DNA of 64,000 bases from Ophiosphaerella korrae. Its lineage: Eukaryota > Ascomycota > Dothideomycetes > Pleosporales > Phaeosphaeriaceae. The stretch lies in assembly GCA_028456385.1 (NCBI GenBank), contig JALNQF010000022.1, positions 248,001 through 312,000 on the forward strand, written 5' to 3'. The notes under the pieces were generated by a model. It worked only from the letters and a program-made list of their open reading frames with translations, was not told where the DNA came from and did not search any database. Shown here piece after piece: positions 33,742-45,816 of this stretch. The first letter of the stretch is position 1. Each line of letters begins with the position of its first letter. The position numbers and the translations under genes were made by a program.

Positions 33742-36434
33742 TTATTTTGAAGCCTTGACAGCCTCCTCACTCAGCTCCCATGTCGGATCCCAATGAACAT
33801 ACTGTGCCATTGCTACACAGAGAATCCACTCCGTTTTTACAATCCGCGGCACCATGTCATGCTTCTTCGCCAACTCCCTAAACTTGACCCAGTTGCCAAA
33901 ATCTTTCTTGTCAGCGTCGCTGATCAGGTATAGAACGTCGCCTTCGTCTTCTTTTTGGTTTTGACTCTCCCCTGAAGTTGAATTTTTAGGCCGCTTTGAC
34001 GCTGTTATACTTGTAGTTCGGCCTTTCCACATTGCGCATTTGCCGCCGTTGGATTCGATAATGTCCTTGTACGTGTCAAATCCTCCAGCTATTTTTTCAG
34101 TGCAGAAGATTGTCCAGTCTCTTAGCAGGTGGTGCTTATTTTGTTTGGCACGTGCCACCGCTTCTTCCATGCTGAATCCGTACTCTTCTTCAAACTCTTG
34201 CACATCCAGGGGATGTTTCTGCGGCGATGGCAGTTTGTTATTTTTAAGAGCATAATCAAGATACGACAATGAGACAAGTGTTGGAGCACAGGCTAATGCA
34301 GCAACAAATTTCTTCGTCCGTACGGGTTTGGGGGCGCAGAGAATGTCAACCCTCTTGAAATCGTCGGTGATAAAAAGGCCTAGTTCGCGGAGGCGCGCTT
34401 TGTCCTTCGAGGCTCTCTCATCATTGTTAGTCCATCGATTATCTTTGGAAACAAGCATGCGGAACTTGATAGGCGTGAGTTTCTCCTTCTTCGCTCTTTT
34501 ATTCTTCGGGGGCGCTTCAATGGCTTCATCTTGTGACTCTTCGTCCTCCTCAACTTCATCAATAGACCGTTTGCTTGAGATTGAATCCCTTCCCTTTGCC
34601 TGCTTGCTCTGATCTTCTGTGTCAACATCGGCTCGCCGTCGACCGCCGTGAATAACGCCGCCTTTCCGTTTCATCTCTTTTTGAAATTTCGCAATATCAG
34701 GCGCAGCATCCTGAAGTTTTGACAACGCTCGATCCTTTGCGCCTCGACTGCCGGGTGTATTGTTCTCCTTTTCATCGACGTGCCGTCGGGGTACTGGTGT
34801 CTTTACATCGCTTGCTGATTTTGTTCGCTTTGTTTTTTCTGCCACTGGCGAACTGCGAGTCGGCATATCGCTAGCAACTCGACTTGCTCCAAAACTTGAT
34901 GCCGGAATGGCGGCTGGTTGAATCGGGGGTTTTATGGCTTTGGTGATTTTGCGAGTTTTTGAGAAAAATATCTTCTCCACTGCATCACGATCGAGTTCCG
35001 TCTGTCCCAAGACTTCCCCAAGATTTGTTCGAGGTGGGAAATATATATAGCGCTCATCTGTGGTTGGCATCCCTTTACACTTCGCGTAACTATCTTCCAA
35101 CCAAAGATGGTTCAGCACCATCACACCCCACTCGGCTGCGGCTTCGCATTTTTCGCTGTTTTTATGCGCAGCAATGAGGTGTGTGTTGTCCTGCTTGAAA
35201 GTTTTTGTGAACTCGGCTCCAGTTGCCTTGACGAGATTTTCCAAGTACACCCGTGCCTCACCCGTGTAGCTTGAGATGCTGATTTTGTACTTCTCAAACC
35301 CTGGAATGCCATCACGAGGCCGTGGATAGTGCATCATTCGCCGCATGGGATTTGTCCATATGTTGTGCGTGATCAGATAGTACAGCCAGGTTAGATTGCC
35401 AACATCTTTGCCGTCCTGTGATGCTTTAATATAATCTGCTCCGTCTCGGAATGCACAAACGTATATGTCTGCCTGTTCCACTTTCGTTACAACATCACCA
35501 CCACCAGCCTGAACAATACCAGTAATAGTGCTCCGAAGTTTACTACCAATATTGAGGTCTTCGCTAAGCTTGACGTATTTGCCTGCGAAGGCTTTTATTG
35601 CGCGGGCGGGTTCGAGATGGGCGGAGGTGGCTGGCGGTACAGGATCTTGAATTGGTTCTAGGCTCGTTGCATCGCGGATCTGCTGGCTCGTTCGCGCAAC
35701 AGGAATGGGAGCGGCATCTACATTCAGGATTTCTGGGTCTGGTAAGGTGTATGGGCGCTCTGAAATGCGGCGACCGACTTTGAGACAGTCATCAAACCTA
35801 GTCACATCAGCATATGCTATTTTCACGTACTACACCAAAACGCACCAGTGGGGCAGCACAATCATGAGCTGCAGTCTCTTGCTAATGGCGAGCTGACAAC
35901 GCTCGTCACTAAGGTCTAACGCAATGAGATGCGTAACTTGTTTTGACAGGTTAGGCGCTATTTGCCCTCCCATGGCCAACACTCCACCTTCAATGGCCTC
36001 CTTATCACCGGATGGTATAGCACCACAGCATATCACTGCATCGCTCATGAAGAGGGCCGGGTCCGGGCTATACGTCCGAGGATTCTTCATCTTATTTATG
36101 CTTATCGAAGCTTCAACCCACGTTGGCTTTACAACATGTATCATGAGGTCCAGTGCGCGATAGTAGTCCGGGAAGTCTGACGTCTCGGAGACAATGTATG
36201 TGATTTTTTGTAGCTTATCAATGCGTCCCACTGACGGGTTGAAAGGTATTATGGTACCACGCGCAGCAGTAATCTGTTCACGGAGCTTTGGAACGCGTCA
36301 GTTATGTCACTATATATTGCGGACGCGTCACGAACCTCCTCCAGGCCATCCTCCGTAATGCCATTAGGAATTATGGTGAATATGCTTTCTTCGAAAAGTC
36401 CTTGCGAAGCGTCCTGTATAGTTGAATCCTCCAT
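33742..36434 (-). CDS. RTT107: multi-BRCT DNA damage response scaffold (Rtt107/Brc1-like)
   Basis: Three exons (36434-36336, 36285-35846, 35797-33742; introns 50 and 48 nt) give 864 residues. BRCT 1 starts in the first exon (FEESIFTIIPNGI). The joint EDGLEE-LREQITAARGTIIPF and the joint LPHW-FDDCLKVGRRI restore conserved BRCT cores across both introns. A second N-terminal BRCT pair member follows. A middle pair holds EKYKISISSYTGEARVYLENLVKATGAEF and WLEDSYAKCKG. Then comes a Lys/Glu-rich disordered linker with KRAKK-type nuclear signals. The C-terminal BRCT pair (KFRMLVSKDNRW ... LSYLDYALKN; DWTIFCTEKIAGG ... IVKTEWILCVAM) is the phosphopeptide-binding one. Rtt107 and Brc1 bind gamma-H2A and Slx4 at stalled forks. 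Fewer than six clear BRCT repeats are certain by eye. The gene is divergent from the hydrolase at 36938. Confidence 0.85.
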
Positions 36435-36937
36435 TGGCGCTTATGAGGCTGAGTTGTGGGTGCGGGGGGCTTCGAGGGCGGTCGAGACTGTTAGACGCGA
36501 CATATCTCAAGAATACATCATCGCGAGTCGCGTCGTGTTCACGTGACCATCTCCACACCAAAGTCAATCTCTAGTTCCTCCATTGTCGTTCTTATTGGCT
36601 CTACTCATGTTGAGTAAGAATTGATATGCTTCTCTCCTTACTTCAAATTGTTACGATCCCCGACCCAGCCTTGGCGGCCGCTGTGTCCAGGTTATGTGGT
36701 GATATTGAACCCGCGGACCTCGGCAACCTTCCCAAAGCGAACGGCAATTCATCACGACCCTGCAATTGAGCTAGTTGCGCCGTATATCGCCAGCACGGTG
36801 TCTGGCTTCATCCCAACACCACTTCACATCTTGTTCCTCTTGTATGTACATAGGTATAGCAAGCGCATCTCAATTCAGTTTTTTTCATTTATTATCAGCC
36901 GTGGCATATCATTTCAGCCGTGTCCTCTAAGGCCGCC
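36435..36937. promoter_or_regulatory. divergent promoter region (BRCT gene / hydrolase)
   Basis: This 503-bp region separates two opposed start codons. No clear TATA box. Short frames in it have no support. Confidence 0.4.
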
Positions 36938-38287
36938 ATGTCCTCACAATTCTTTCGGATAGATAAACATGAGCTTGACGCTTCTCACATTCGTGGATAT
37001 CCTAGAGCAACCTCTACTACTCAGGACGAGGTGTTGAAATTGGCAATCAAGCAGTATACGCCTATCAGCAACAGCAGCCCTAAGCCGGGTGATATCACAA
37101 TCATCGCTGGGCATGCGAATGGGTTTCCAAAAGAGCTATATGAGCCACTATGGGACGAGCTATTGAAAAGATGCGAACAGTATGGCTTTGGGATCCGAGG
37201 AATCTGGATAGCGGACGTTGTGCACCAAGGATGGAGTAGTGTGTTGAACGAAGACAAGCTCGGAAATGACCGTACGGATACCTTTAGACAAATTGCCAAA
37301 AGTGTGAACTAACTATTCGTAGCTGCTTGGCTCGACCACAGCCGTGACCTTCTCCACATGGTCAACGTTTTCCGGGATCAAATGCCACGTCCTATCATTG
37401 GTGTAGGACATAGTATGGGCGGCTGTCAACTTGCCAACCTCGCCCTCCTGCACCCCCGTCTCTTTGAAACTCTTATTCTCATTGACCCCGTCATCCAGGG
37501 CAGGGTTTCGCTTCTTAGTAACATTTCACCAGCTGTTGCCTCTGCCCGACGACGCGAACGCTGGCCATCGCGTGAAGAAGCCGCCAAAAGCTTCAAGAAG
37601 AGCAAGTTTTACCAGATGTGGGATCCTCGAGTTCTAGATCGCTGGATTCAATACGGACTTCGTGATGTGCCGACCAAACTCTTCCCAGATGCGAAGGCGC
37701 CTGAAGTCACATTGACCACAACAAAACACCAGGAAGTCATGACTTTCCTGCGTCCCAACTTTGTACCCTGCCCAGGCGACACGGAGCCCTCATCTGTAGA
37801 CTTCACACTCAGCAATCCCAAATTAAATCGCCGAACCCATGCGGATATCACCCCGGATGCTGAAACGCAAACGCCTTTCTACCGTGGTGAGAGCACTATA
37901 GTGTTCAATCAATTGCCCAACATTCGCCCTGGAGTCTTGTACATCTTCGGCGGAAAGTCTTTCCTTACCAACGACGCCATTGTCGAGGAGAAGATGCAAC
38001 TCACTGGGTCTGGCGTTGGTGGCAGTGGCGGTAGGGGAGAAGGCCGGGTCGCAAACGTTATGGTGCAAGATGCAGGACATTTAATTCCCATGGAAAAAGT
38101 TGAAGAGAGCGCAGAACATGTTGGCAAGTGGATTCAGAAAGAGATGGTGAGGTACTGGGATTGGGAAAAGAAGACACAGGATGAGTGGGGATCGAAGAAG
38201 GGCGTCGATAGAAGTGTGCTCAGTGAGAGATTTGTGGAGGAACTGGAAGCAGCATTGCCGAGACAGAAGAAAGAGTCGAAACTGTAG
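36938..38287 (+). CDS. peroxisomal alpha/beta hydrolase with C-terminal SKL
   Basis: Two exons (36938-37271 and 37323-38287; 51-nt intron with GTGAACTAAC branch) encode 432 residues. The oxyanion region is IIAGHANGFPKELYEPLW. The nucleophile lies in GVGHSMGGCQLA and the catalytic His in VQDAGHLIPME, so the family's Ser-His pair is present. The protein ends RQKKESKL: the last three residues form a type 1 peroxisomal targeting signal, with basic residues before it that strengthen import. The layout resembles yeast Lpx1-like peroxisomal lipases and the hydrolases (Akt2/Aft2 type) that Alternaria uses in host-selective toxin precursor synthesis. Most related fungi carry non-cluster paralogs too, and no other toxin-pathway gene is next to it, so a general fatty-acyl or ester hydrolase role is as likely. 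Confidence 0.88.
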
Positions 38288-38650
38288 TATAGTAGAGTGT
38301 TGCTAGAGTAGGTGTTACGCCTATGCCTTGAGCTTTGTATAATCTAAACCCTCCTATACCTGTCTTTCTCTTCAGGAATACCTTGTCGACGACAGGCTAC
38401 GGGATTGGCCGATTTTATCGGCCTCTTTGTGGCAGCTCGTTAGTATTCGCCAAATTTTGAGCTCATTGAGCCAGACCAAGCACATACATCGAGATCTTGA
38501 AAAAAAAGCATGTAGGAAAATGATATTGGTCCTCAGCTTCTACCTCTCCCTCTTCACCCACACAATCCTCAGTAATAATTGAACATGGAACATATATTGT
38601 ACCCCTCTGAACAGGTCTGTGGCTATGCTACTACATGCTACTAACCCAGG
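38288..38650. other. convergent intergenic region
   Basis: The 363 bp between the hydrolase (plus) and CWF19 (minus) stop codons shows only presumed 3' untranslated sequence. Confidence 0.5.
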
Positions 38651-40900
38651 CTACTGACCCTCAGTTAACACTCTCGTCCAATCAAACTTCCTCCACCCCT
38701 TCCTCCACTTCTCCGCTCTCCGGTCCCCCTTTGACCACCTTCCCTGACGTTTCTGCACTTCAATATCCACATCCAACATACCCCCGACAACTTCTCTCGC
38801 GAACAAATCCCCTCTAGGCCACACGCGCTCATCCTCCACAATATGCCCCATCCCCCCATCAAGCTCAAACCAAACATGGAAATATGGCATCTCCTTTGCT
38901 AAACTTCGTCTGAAAGCTTGCTTGCCCTGACCCGATCTCGAGGCTTTCAACGTGTCGATAATTGGTTTGTGTTGGCTCCACTCGTTATCTGATGTCAGGA
39001 TTGCTTCACGAAAAAAAGCGGGCGCTGTTTCGCCCAGTTCAAAGGGGATGGGCACGGCGTTCAGAGCTGCGTGTGGTTTACGGCCGGGGTGAGCAGCATT
39101 CTCATAGAAGATGACGTCTCGTCCTTGGTCGTGATACATGCGTGTGAGGCATTTCATAAAGTTGCGCAATTCTTCCCATTCGTCATCATCGCATTCGAGG
39201 AGATTGGTGCGGTGTTGGATGGGGACGATGATGGCACCACCGTCACTAATTTCAGGCTCGGTGGGTAAGGTAAGGAAAGTTCGCGTGCCCAGTGATATTA
39301 CAGGCGCAACGGGCGGCTGTGGTGGTGATTTATCTTCGTGATGACAAAGCGGGCAGGAGTCAAGGATACGGTTCATTTTCTGGTAGTCTTGGATGGCCGC
39401 GTTCCTCAGGTTGATAGAGGATTTAGGTGCTCGAGCTGCGAGTTTCGTAGCGTTATCGTCTATGTAGTCGAGGTCGTTGTCGAACTTAGAGTCTTTTGCG
39501 ATCTTTTCGGCAAGGAGCATGCCTTCGCCGCCCGCTTGGCCTCTTGTCCTCCGCTCCTGGCGGACCATGTCTTCGATGCTCATATCTTCATTTTCTTTTA
39601 CGAGGCCACGCTCTTGGCCGCGTTTATTAGTGATGGCTGTGACTTCGCCTTGACGCCCACCTGCCAACATGCGGTTATCCATGGCGTTTAGAACAACCAC
39701 ATCTTGCCCTTTGGCCCCAGCAGAAGTGGTCAGTGCTGCATTGTATTCTCCCTCTAACTGTGCGGCATTCGGCGCCTTCTTCATCTTGGCCTTCATCATC
39801 TGTGCTTTTAGTCTGTTGAGCTCCGTCTTACTAAGCATGACAGTGTTCGTTGTCGGTTGAGGGTCTGATGTAACTTCGCTATGAGGTACATGCTGCCCTT
39901 CGCCATGATCTCGTGATGATCCATGTGCACCTTCCTTTAGCCTACGTTCCTCGTATAGTTCTCCGGATGGTTTTTCTTTGCTGATGTAGTCGTGGCCGTA
40001 CATTTTTCTGCGATCCAGCTCAATCTCTTCCTCTTGTGCATCGTTAAAGTCACGTAGATCACCATACTTCTCCATAGCTATATCCTCCACACTTTTCCCA
40101 GACTCCTGAGAGGCTCGATAGATCCCCTTGAGCTTTGTCATACGCCATTGTGCTCCTGCGTCGCCAAATGTATAACTGACCTCCCTTTGCGCTGGCTCGT
40201 CCGTCATTTCTTGGTCTTCATTTAAGTCTGCTAGATGGTGGTTGAGTTCTGCTTGATGTATCTTGAGTGCGTGTTGTTTCTCAGCTGAAGCCTTTACGTA
40301 TGTTGTCTTTTCTTCCCTCTTCTTTCGCTGTACGTAATCCACATCCATGGACGACGGCGCATTCATCCAGTCATCCCGCCACAAGTCTGCATCTGCTGCC
40401 TCTTCAAGCTGCCTCTCCAAAATGTCATCATCTGGGGGTACATAGTCCTTCTCCTTGGCCACATCGTCTTCAGAAGACTCGTCCTCATCATAGTGCCGCG
40501 ACTTGCGCTTCCGGGTCAGCCGATCCTCATCCCCGCTGAAAGGCGACCGACTGCGCCGGTCTTTGTGCTTGCGGTGCGACCGCTCACTGTAATCGTCCTT
40601 TTCTCTTCGCTTTCTTTGGGCGCGTTCTTCTGAAGTTCCTCGGTGATGTCGCGACCGTCTATGACTATGTCGGTCGTCTCGATGATGCGAAGAATGGTGT
40701 CTATGTCTATCATTGCGTTCCTTGTCCTAGTGATCAAAAGTTAGTATGAGTTGTTTGGTAACAGCCAACTAAAGCCGAATCACAACACTACGTACTTTTG
40801 AACGGCGATGGCGGTCGCGACTTCGGCTTCTGTCGCGTTCCTTCTTCTCGCCCTTCTTCTTACTCTCAGTAAGTTCTTTCTCAAAGTCCTCTAGGCCCAT
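38651..40900 (-). CDS. CWF19: spliceosome-associated protein Cwf19 (CWF19L2-like)
   Basis: Two exons (40900-40796 and 40726-38651; 69-nt intron) encode 726 residues. The start MGLEDFEKEL begins the family's N terminus, and the next 110 residues are Arg/Ser/His/Lys/Asp-rich (RSRSRDRHRRSK type), as in splicing factors. The middle is charged and probably coiled. The C-terminal half holds the CwfJ domain 1 (SCPLCHHEDK zinc pair, GGAIIVPIQHRTNLLECDDDEWEELRNFMKCL, HIT-like histidine region near NAAHPGRKPHAALNAVPIP) and CwfJ domain 2 (MPYFHVWFELDGGMGHIVEDERVWPRGDLFAREVVGGML). Cwf19 joins late spliceosomes and is related to the lariat-debranching partner Drn1. It sits head-to-head with GPN1. Confidence 0.95.
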
Positions 40901-41120
40901 ATTTGGTGTGACCAACACCAATCGAATAGTTCGTCGAAAGTGAAGTGAGGTGAGGCAATGGAGATTTGACGGAAGCGCAGGGGTGCGGAGCTATGACCTC
41001 ACTAGCGTGATGGACTAATCAATGTCCCCGCCAAAAGAATTCACATGCACATTTCTTTGATCCCGCTCTCTTCTTACCATCACACTGTTCTCATCCTGAC
41101 GCCCAGACCGACCACCCACC
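40901..41120. promoter_or_regulatory. shared divergent promoter (CWF19 / GPN1)
   Basis: A 220-bp gap separates the opposed start codons of two housekeeping genes. The GPN1 side has a pyrimidine-rich leader (near 41060-41100). No TATA box was found. Confidence 0.5.
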
Positions 41121-42419
41121 ATGTCTGCCGCAGCAGGCGCCCCCAACTCTCCAGTCGCTATTGTCTGCGTAGGCATGGCTGGCAGCGGCAAGACGACCTT
41201 CATGCAACGACTTGTCTCACACATCTATACCCACCCCGATCCAACGAAAAAGGAGCCTGCTGTGTCTAAGACACCACCTACACCGCCGTATATCATCAAC
41301 TTGGACCCTGCAGTTCACCGTGTCCCCTTCACACCCAACATCGATATCCGCGATAGCGTCAACTACAAGGAGGTTATGAAGCAGTTTAATCTGGGACCAA
41401 ACGGCGGTATTTTGACAAGCTTGAACCTGTTCAGCACAAAGATTGATCAAGTCATTGGGTTACTAGAGAAGAGAACGCAGGCACCGGAGCCGGCCAAGGA
41501 AGCTGAGCAAACAACGGTCGAGTTCATGACGAATAGTGGGAAAGAAAAGCAAGCAGCGCCCGTCCAACAGCAACAAGCCAAGCACATACTGGTTGACACC
41601 CCTGGTCAGATTGAAGTTTTTGTGTGGTCGGCAAGCGGTGAGATTCTACTCTCCAGTCTAGCCAGTACGTTTCCTACAGTAATCGCCTACGTTATCGATA
41701 CGCCGCGCACAACGAGCACGAGCACGTTCATGTCCAACATGTTGTACGCATGCTCAATCCTGTACAAGACCAAGCTGCCTATGATCCTGGTATTCAACAA
41801 GACGGACGCTCAAGACGCCGAGTTTGCAAAGAAATGGATGACAGACTTTGAGGCTTTTCAGGCTGCACTTCAAAGCGAAGAGGAAGGAGGGACGTTTGGT
41901 GGGGATGGCATCGGCGGAGGGAGCGGATACATGTCTAGTCTACTCAACAGCATGTCACTCGTACTGGAAGAATTCTATAAGCACCTCAGCGTTGTGGGAG
42001 TTAGCGCTATAAGTGGTGAAGGTATAGATGACTTCTTCCGCGGCGTACAAGAAAAGAAAGAGGAATTTGAGCGCGACTACAAGCCCGAGCTGGATCGTCG
42101 ACGCACCGAGAGGGAGAAAGAGAAAGAAGTCTCGCGCCAGCGCGAACTGGACAAGCTCATGAAGGACATGAAAGTTGGAGGCGCTGGAACAAAGCCCAAA
42201 CCACGCCTTGCAAAAGCGGAGCCAGAGACGGTCAGCGATGCCGAAGATGCCGACGAAGACGAAATGCAAGACTATCTCGACCATGAAGACGAGGACGACA
42301 GCGATGATCCCGACAACGGCTTGAAAGCACGGTACCAGCAGGCGTTGCGAGACAGCGGGGCAGGACAGGACGAAGACATGAGCTTTGCTCGATACATGCA
42401 GTCTGCAAAATTTGGTTGA
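41121..42419 (+). CDS. NPA3: GPN-loop GTPase 1 (Npa3/XAB1)
   Basis: Single exon, 432 residues. The P-loop GMAGSGKTT starts at residue 18. Next come NLDPAV (60-65), the diagnostic GPN loop in LGPNGG (residues 92-94), the DTPGQIEVF switch and the guanine-specificity motif [13 protein letters not shown] segment completes the G domain. The C-terminal third is a charged coiled region, then an acidic Asp/Glu-rich tail ending [12 protein letters not shown]. Npa3 is an essential cytosolic GTPase that assembles and imports RNA polymerase II with GPN2/GPN3. The acidic tail is longer than the yeast one by eye only. Confidence 0.97.
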   Translation: MSAAAGAPNSPVAIVCVGMAGSGKTTFMQRLVSHIYTHPDPTKKEPAVSKTPPTPPYIINLDPAVHRVPFTPNIDIRDSVNYKEVMKQFNLGPNGGILTSLNLFSTKIDQVIGLLEKRTQAPEPAKEAEQTTVEFMTNSGKEKQAAPVQQQQAKHILVDTPGQIEVFVWSASGEILLSSLASTFPTVIAYVIDTPRTTSTSTFMSNMLYACSILYKTKLPMILVFNKTDAQDAEFAKKWMTDFEAFQAALQSEEEGGTFGGDGIGGGSGYMSSLLNSMSLVLEEFYKHLSVVGVSAISGEGIDDFFRGVQEKKEEFERDYKPELDRRRTEREKEKEVSRQRELDKLMKDMKVGGAGTKPKPRLAKAEPETVSDAEDADEDEMQDYLDHEDEDDSDDPDNGLKARYQQALRDSGAGQDEDMSFARYMQSAKFG

Positions 42420-45400
42420 GCCAGGTCAGGCTAGCACCATGCAAGGATACCTAGCCGCGAGAATAAACCTTCCAAAGTACGCTTCAGCCCAGCGCTTTTC
42501 GCTTCCCGAATCCCGGTCGTTGTTCGGAACAAGATGCATGTACGCATCGCTCATGTAAGGGTCACAGAAGCCAATATGTCGTCGGGCGAAAACCACCTCC
42601 TGAGAAGTGCATTCGGGCCGCAGCATCTTGGTTCCACTCACAACCTTTCCTATCACAAAGCGCGTCGTCGAAGCTACGTGACTATGGTAATAACCTGTCA
42701 TTTCCGCCGTAGCAAACAATGTCTTAGCCCCCATACCCTGTGTCCCCATGGCTAGCGGCGGGTTGTACGTGGTGATCGTTGTGCGGGAAGCCCACGGGTA
42801 CACAACAGCGCTGCAGGGCAGGATCAAGCAAAACCGTAACTAGCGAAACGAAAATAACTGACCTGTTTTTGTACCATCTCGTGTATGCCGGCGTATCCCG
42901 GTTCCCTTGTGCAATACTCGTCTGCCTAATTGGAGGCCCCGTTGTACGCCCTCGGCATACGCGAGCCTTGCTATCTCTGACTATCCCGTCGTGAGACTAT
43001 CAAAACGTGCGCACGGCTTTCATTGTAGCTCAACGTCCACATGCACCTAGCAGGCCGCAGTATTCGGTTCGTACGAGGTGCCCTAGCTTGCGTGACGCGA
43101 GCGAGGTATCAGCCATGGTGTCGCTGCACATGCCGAGTACTAATGGCGCTGAGACAATTGTGACAGCGTGAATGCGTGCATCGTGTAAGGGTGAATCGGG
43201 ACATGACAGGTTTCAGGTCGTCGAACATGTACATATCCTGCAGGGTTGAACATGGCGGTTGTCTGGACGCGAAGATATAAATAGATAAGGATTGGTCGAC
43301 TTGTTGATTGGCAATGGTCTGATTTTTGTTGATGAATGCTTGGGGATCGCGAGGCTTCATTGTTAATGCCGCTGTTTGCTGTCTAATGTGCCTGAGAGGG
43401 GCTCGAGCTCGCTACTCGACTTCCGGCATTCCATACATGAGCTGCGCATATAGTATCTGAGCCAATTCTCGTAAAGGTGAGACGGCACGACGTAGGACGG
43501 CTGCTCGTCCGCAGGTGCCATAAGGCAAACACATGGCGTACCGGTGTAACCATAGTATGCTTGGAGGGTGCGCGGATGTCTAAATTTGCAAGTATGAGTT
43601 TGTAGTCCCAAAGCATAGGTATTCCTGGTCACACGATAGCGTGTGCTTGGCATTGAGCTTATTCCTGTCGGACTGATATCGAATAGCCAAGCTGCAGTCC
43701 AACACCAATCTCTCAACACCTCAACAGACAGGAAGCAAAAGCCATCAAGCCGTCCATTCCACCAGCCAGGAACCCGGCACAATGAACGGCCCGAAAGAAC
43801 CAGCTGCATTGTCTGCTGTTGTGCGATGCTTTACTTCCGATGGTTACCCCGCAAAAAGCCATAAGCCATGCTGTCTTACCTGTTTGGAGATCAGCGAGCA
43901 GATAGGCGACGTTCTACAAAAGGGGAACGATTCCGTAGTTCCCCACAGCCCCCCCCCCCCAGGCAGGAAGCGAGTCAAGCCACGAGGCTGTGCTAGCTCG
44001 CCGTTGTGCATTTTTGTGGTGCGTGGAACCGCACGCCATTGATTGATGCATTGACTATGTTCACTGCCGTTAGCAACTGACAGAAATCACAAGGCCAGGA
44101 TGCTATATGTGGAGTAGCTTGTGGTGGTAGCTCGCTGCAGGTAATCTTCATTTCTCTGCTATCGACCAGGCCCAGAACGAATGCTCGTATTCATCTTTGT
44201 GTCGATTAGCGGGTCACCAGAGCGCATGGCGCATCTAGGTGACAGGTGGTGAAGCGCCACCATCTTGAGGAAGGCCATCCGTGGTGCCCCGCGACGGCAG
44301 GGACAAGGCCAGCAGCAAAAAGTGGTGCGACGACTCGTTTCAAAGACACGTAGTGATACCCTAAACCTGGACCAACGGCTGCGAACAAGGGCGTTGCCCG
44401 TTGTGTATGATTTGACTGCCATGAGCTGTTATCGCAGTCCGCAAGCGAGAAGGCCCGTCGCTAGACTCGCTTATGGAGATGGCCCGACTTTTACTGCTTG
44501 GTATTTGGAAACAGGATATACATTGCTGTAAAAGGGACAAGTCTAATAAAGGTCATGTCATCGTCATGGAAACGGACAATCAAAAAATGGGCGCGGATAA
44601 CTAAATTTTGTTTGCAATTTCGACTACTGATACGTCTTTCGCACGTTGCAAACGTCACAGCAGGGCAAAAGCCAATGCAGAGGGGACTATCCGGTACGAG
44701 AAAAGTGTAGTCTGGATAGAGTTCACTGTGGTCGCATGTAGCCAATCAGACACGGCGGTCTAAGCTCCTTCGGAACGGCGACCCCGGAAACATGCCCAAG
44801 ATTGCTGCAGATCATTGCGCGTCTTAGCTCGAGAGCAGAGCTGCAGGGTCCACAGTCAAATACCAGCGTTCGCTCGCTAACGTAGGCTGGGGAGTGTTGA
44901 GAGCCAGCACTGCCCGTTGGACAACAGCTCCTTAGGTGCAGCTATCCGAGAATGGACCCCCTCACGGACAACTAGCTGAGTTTGCAAGCCACTATTTTGT
45001 TGACGTTGTGGGGGGGGGGGGGCGCGAGAAATAAAGTTTGTGTGTTTGCTGAGCGGGGGCCACGTCGTTCGGTGCGATGGGGCCTTCTTCGCGCAAATTG
45101 TAAACGGGAATGAGCGTTTTGGGCCGCAGTTTGTCCATAGGCCGTCGTTCAAGACATGATTGTGGCGCCCATTTTCTTTGTTCACCCAGGGAACGGAACC
45201 GCTCTTTGAAAGAGGGGCCGAGATCAAGGATGCACGCAAGCTTGCTGCCGCCAATTCGTCACCAATGTGAGGGGAAGCAGTGCAAGTTATGCAGTATCAT
45301 TGGTTTCGATTTGATTCTGTACCGTTGAGAAGCTAGACCGTACCAACAAACTCACTCACTTCTTCTCGCAAAGTAAATGTAAATGCCTATCATCGGCGGG

Positions 45401-45816
45401 GTATTCATGTATGCGTAACCATTTCTGTGACAGTCGTGCCGCATTCCACCTCATTCCTCTGGTCTGTGAATCCCCCCCCCCCCCCCCCCCCCAAGACCTA
45501 GGTAATGGTGTTCGTGGCTGTGTAGCATGTCTGGAAGCCAGGAAAGAGAAATGAAGGAAAGCGCGAGTACGTAGATAAAAATGTACAGTAGAAAAGTAAA
45601 GTAAAAACACACTCATGCCACAAGGCAAGCTCCAGAAATCCTGAATCCGTTCGTAGCCATGACGGCATGCGTCTATTTCCTGAGCATAACCATTTTGAAC
45701 GCCAGGGAATCTTTTCGTAACCACCAGCGCCTCGCTAGGAAGGTGCAGAGTCGCAGAGAAAAGAAAAGAGAGCGTGCAGGAAACAATAGATAAATAAAGA
45801 AATGAAGAATAGAGCT
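42420..45816. other. 3.4-kb gene-poor stretch with G/C homopolymers
   Basis: No supported gene. The 134-codon minus frame at 42426-42827 abuts the GPN1 end and has no domain. The region contains runs of pure C (about 43949-43960), G (about 45010-45022) and C (about 45472-45492). Frames such as 43363-43809 and 44877-45254 overlap others on both strands and look spurious. Confidence 0.5.
45472..45492. repeat. poly-C run, about 21 bases
   Basis: An unbroken C homopolymer, with similar runs of G at 45010-45022 and 50615-50629 and of C at 43949-43960. Exact length may be affected by sequencing error in homopolymers. Confidence 0.7.

Noticed and set aside
36938..38287. Host-selective toxin gene cluster
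   Set aside because: Only one gene has a toxin-pathway-like layout; neighbours are a BRCT scaffold and a splicing factor, and no synthase, P450 or transporter is near.
42426..42827. 134-codon minus frame next to GPN1
   Set aside because: Starts from a weak upstream codon, no domain, lies just beyond the GPN1 stop; likely 3' untranslated DNA.
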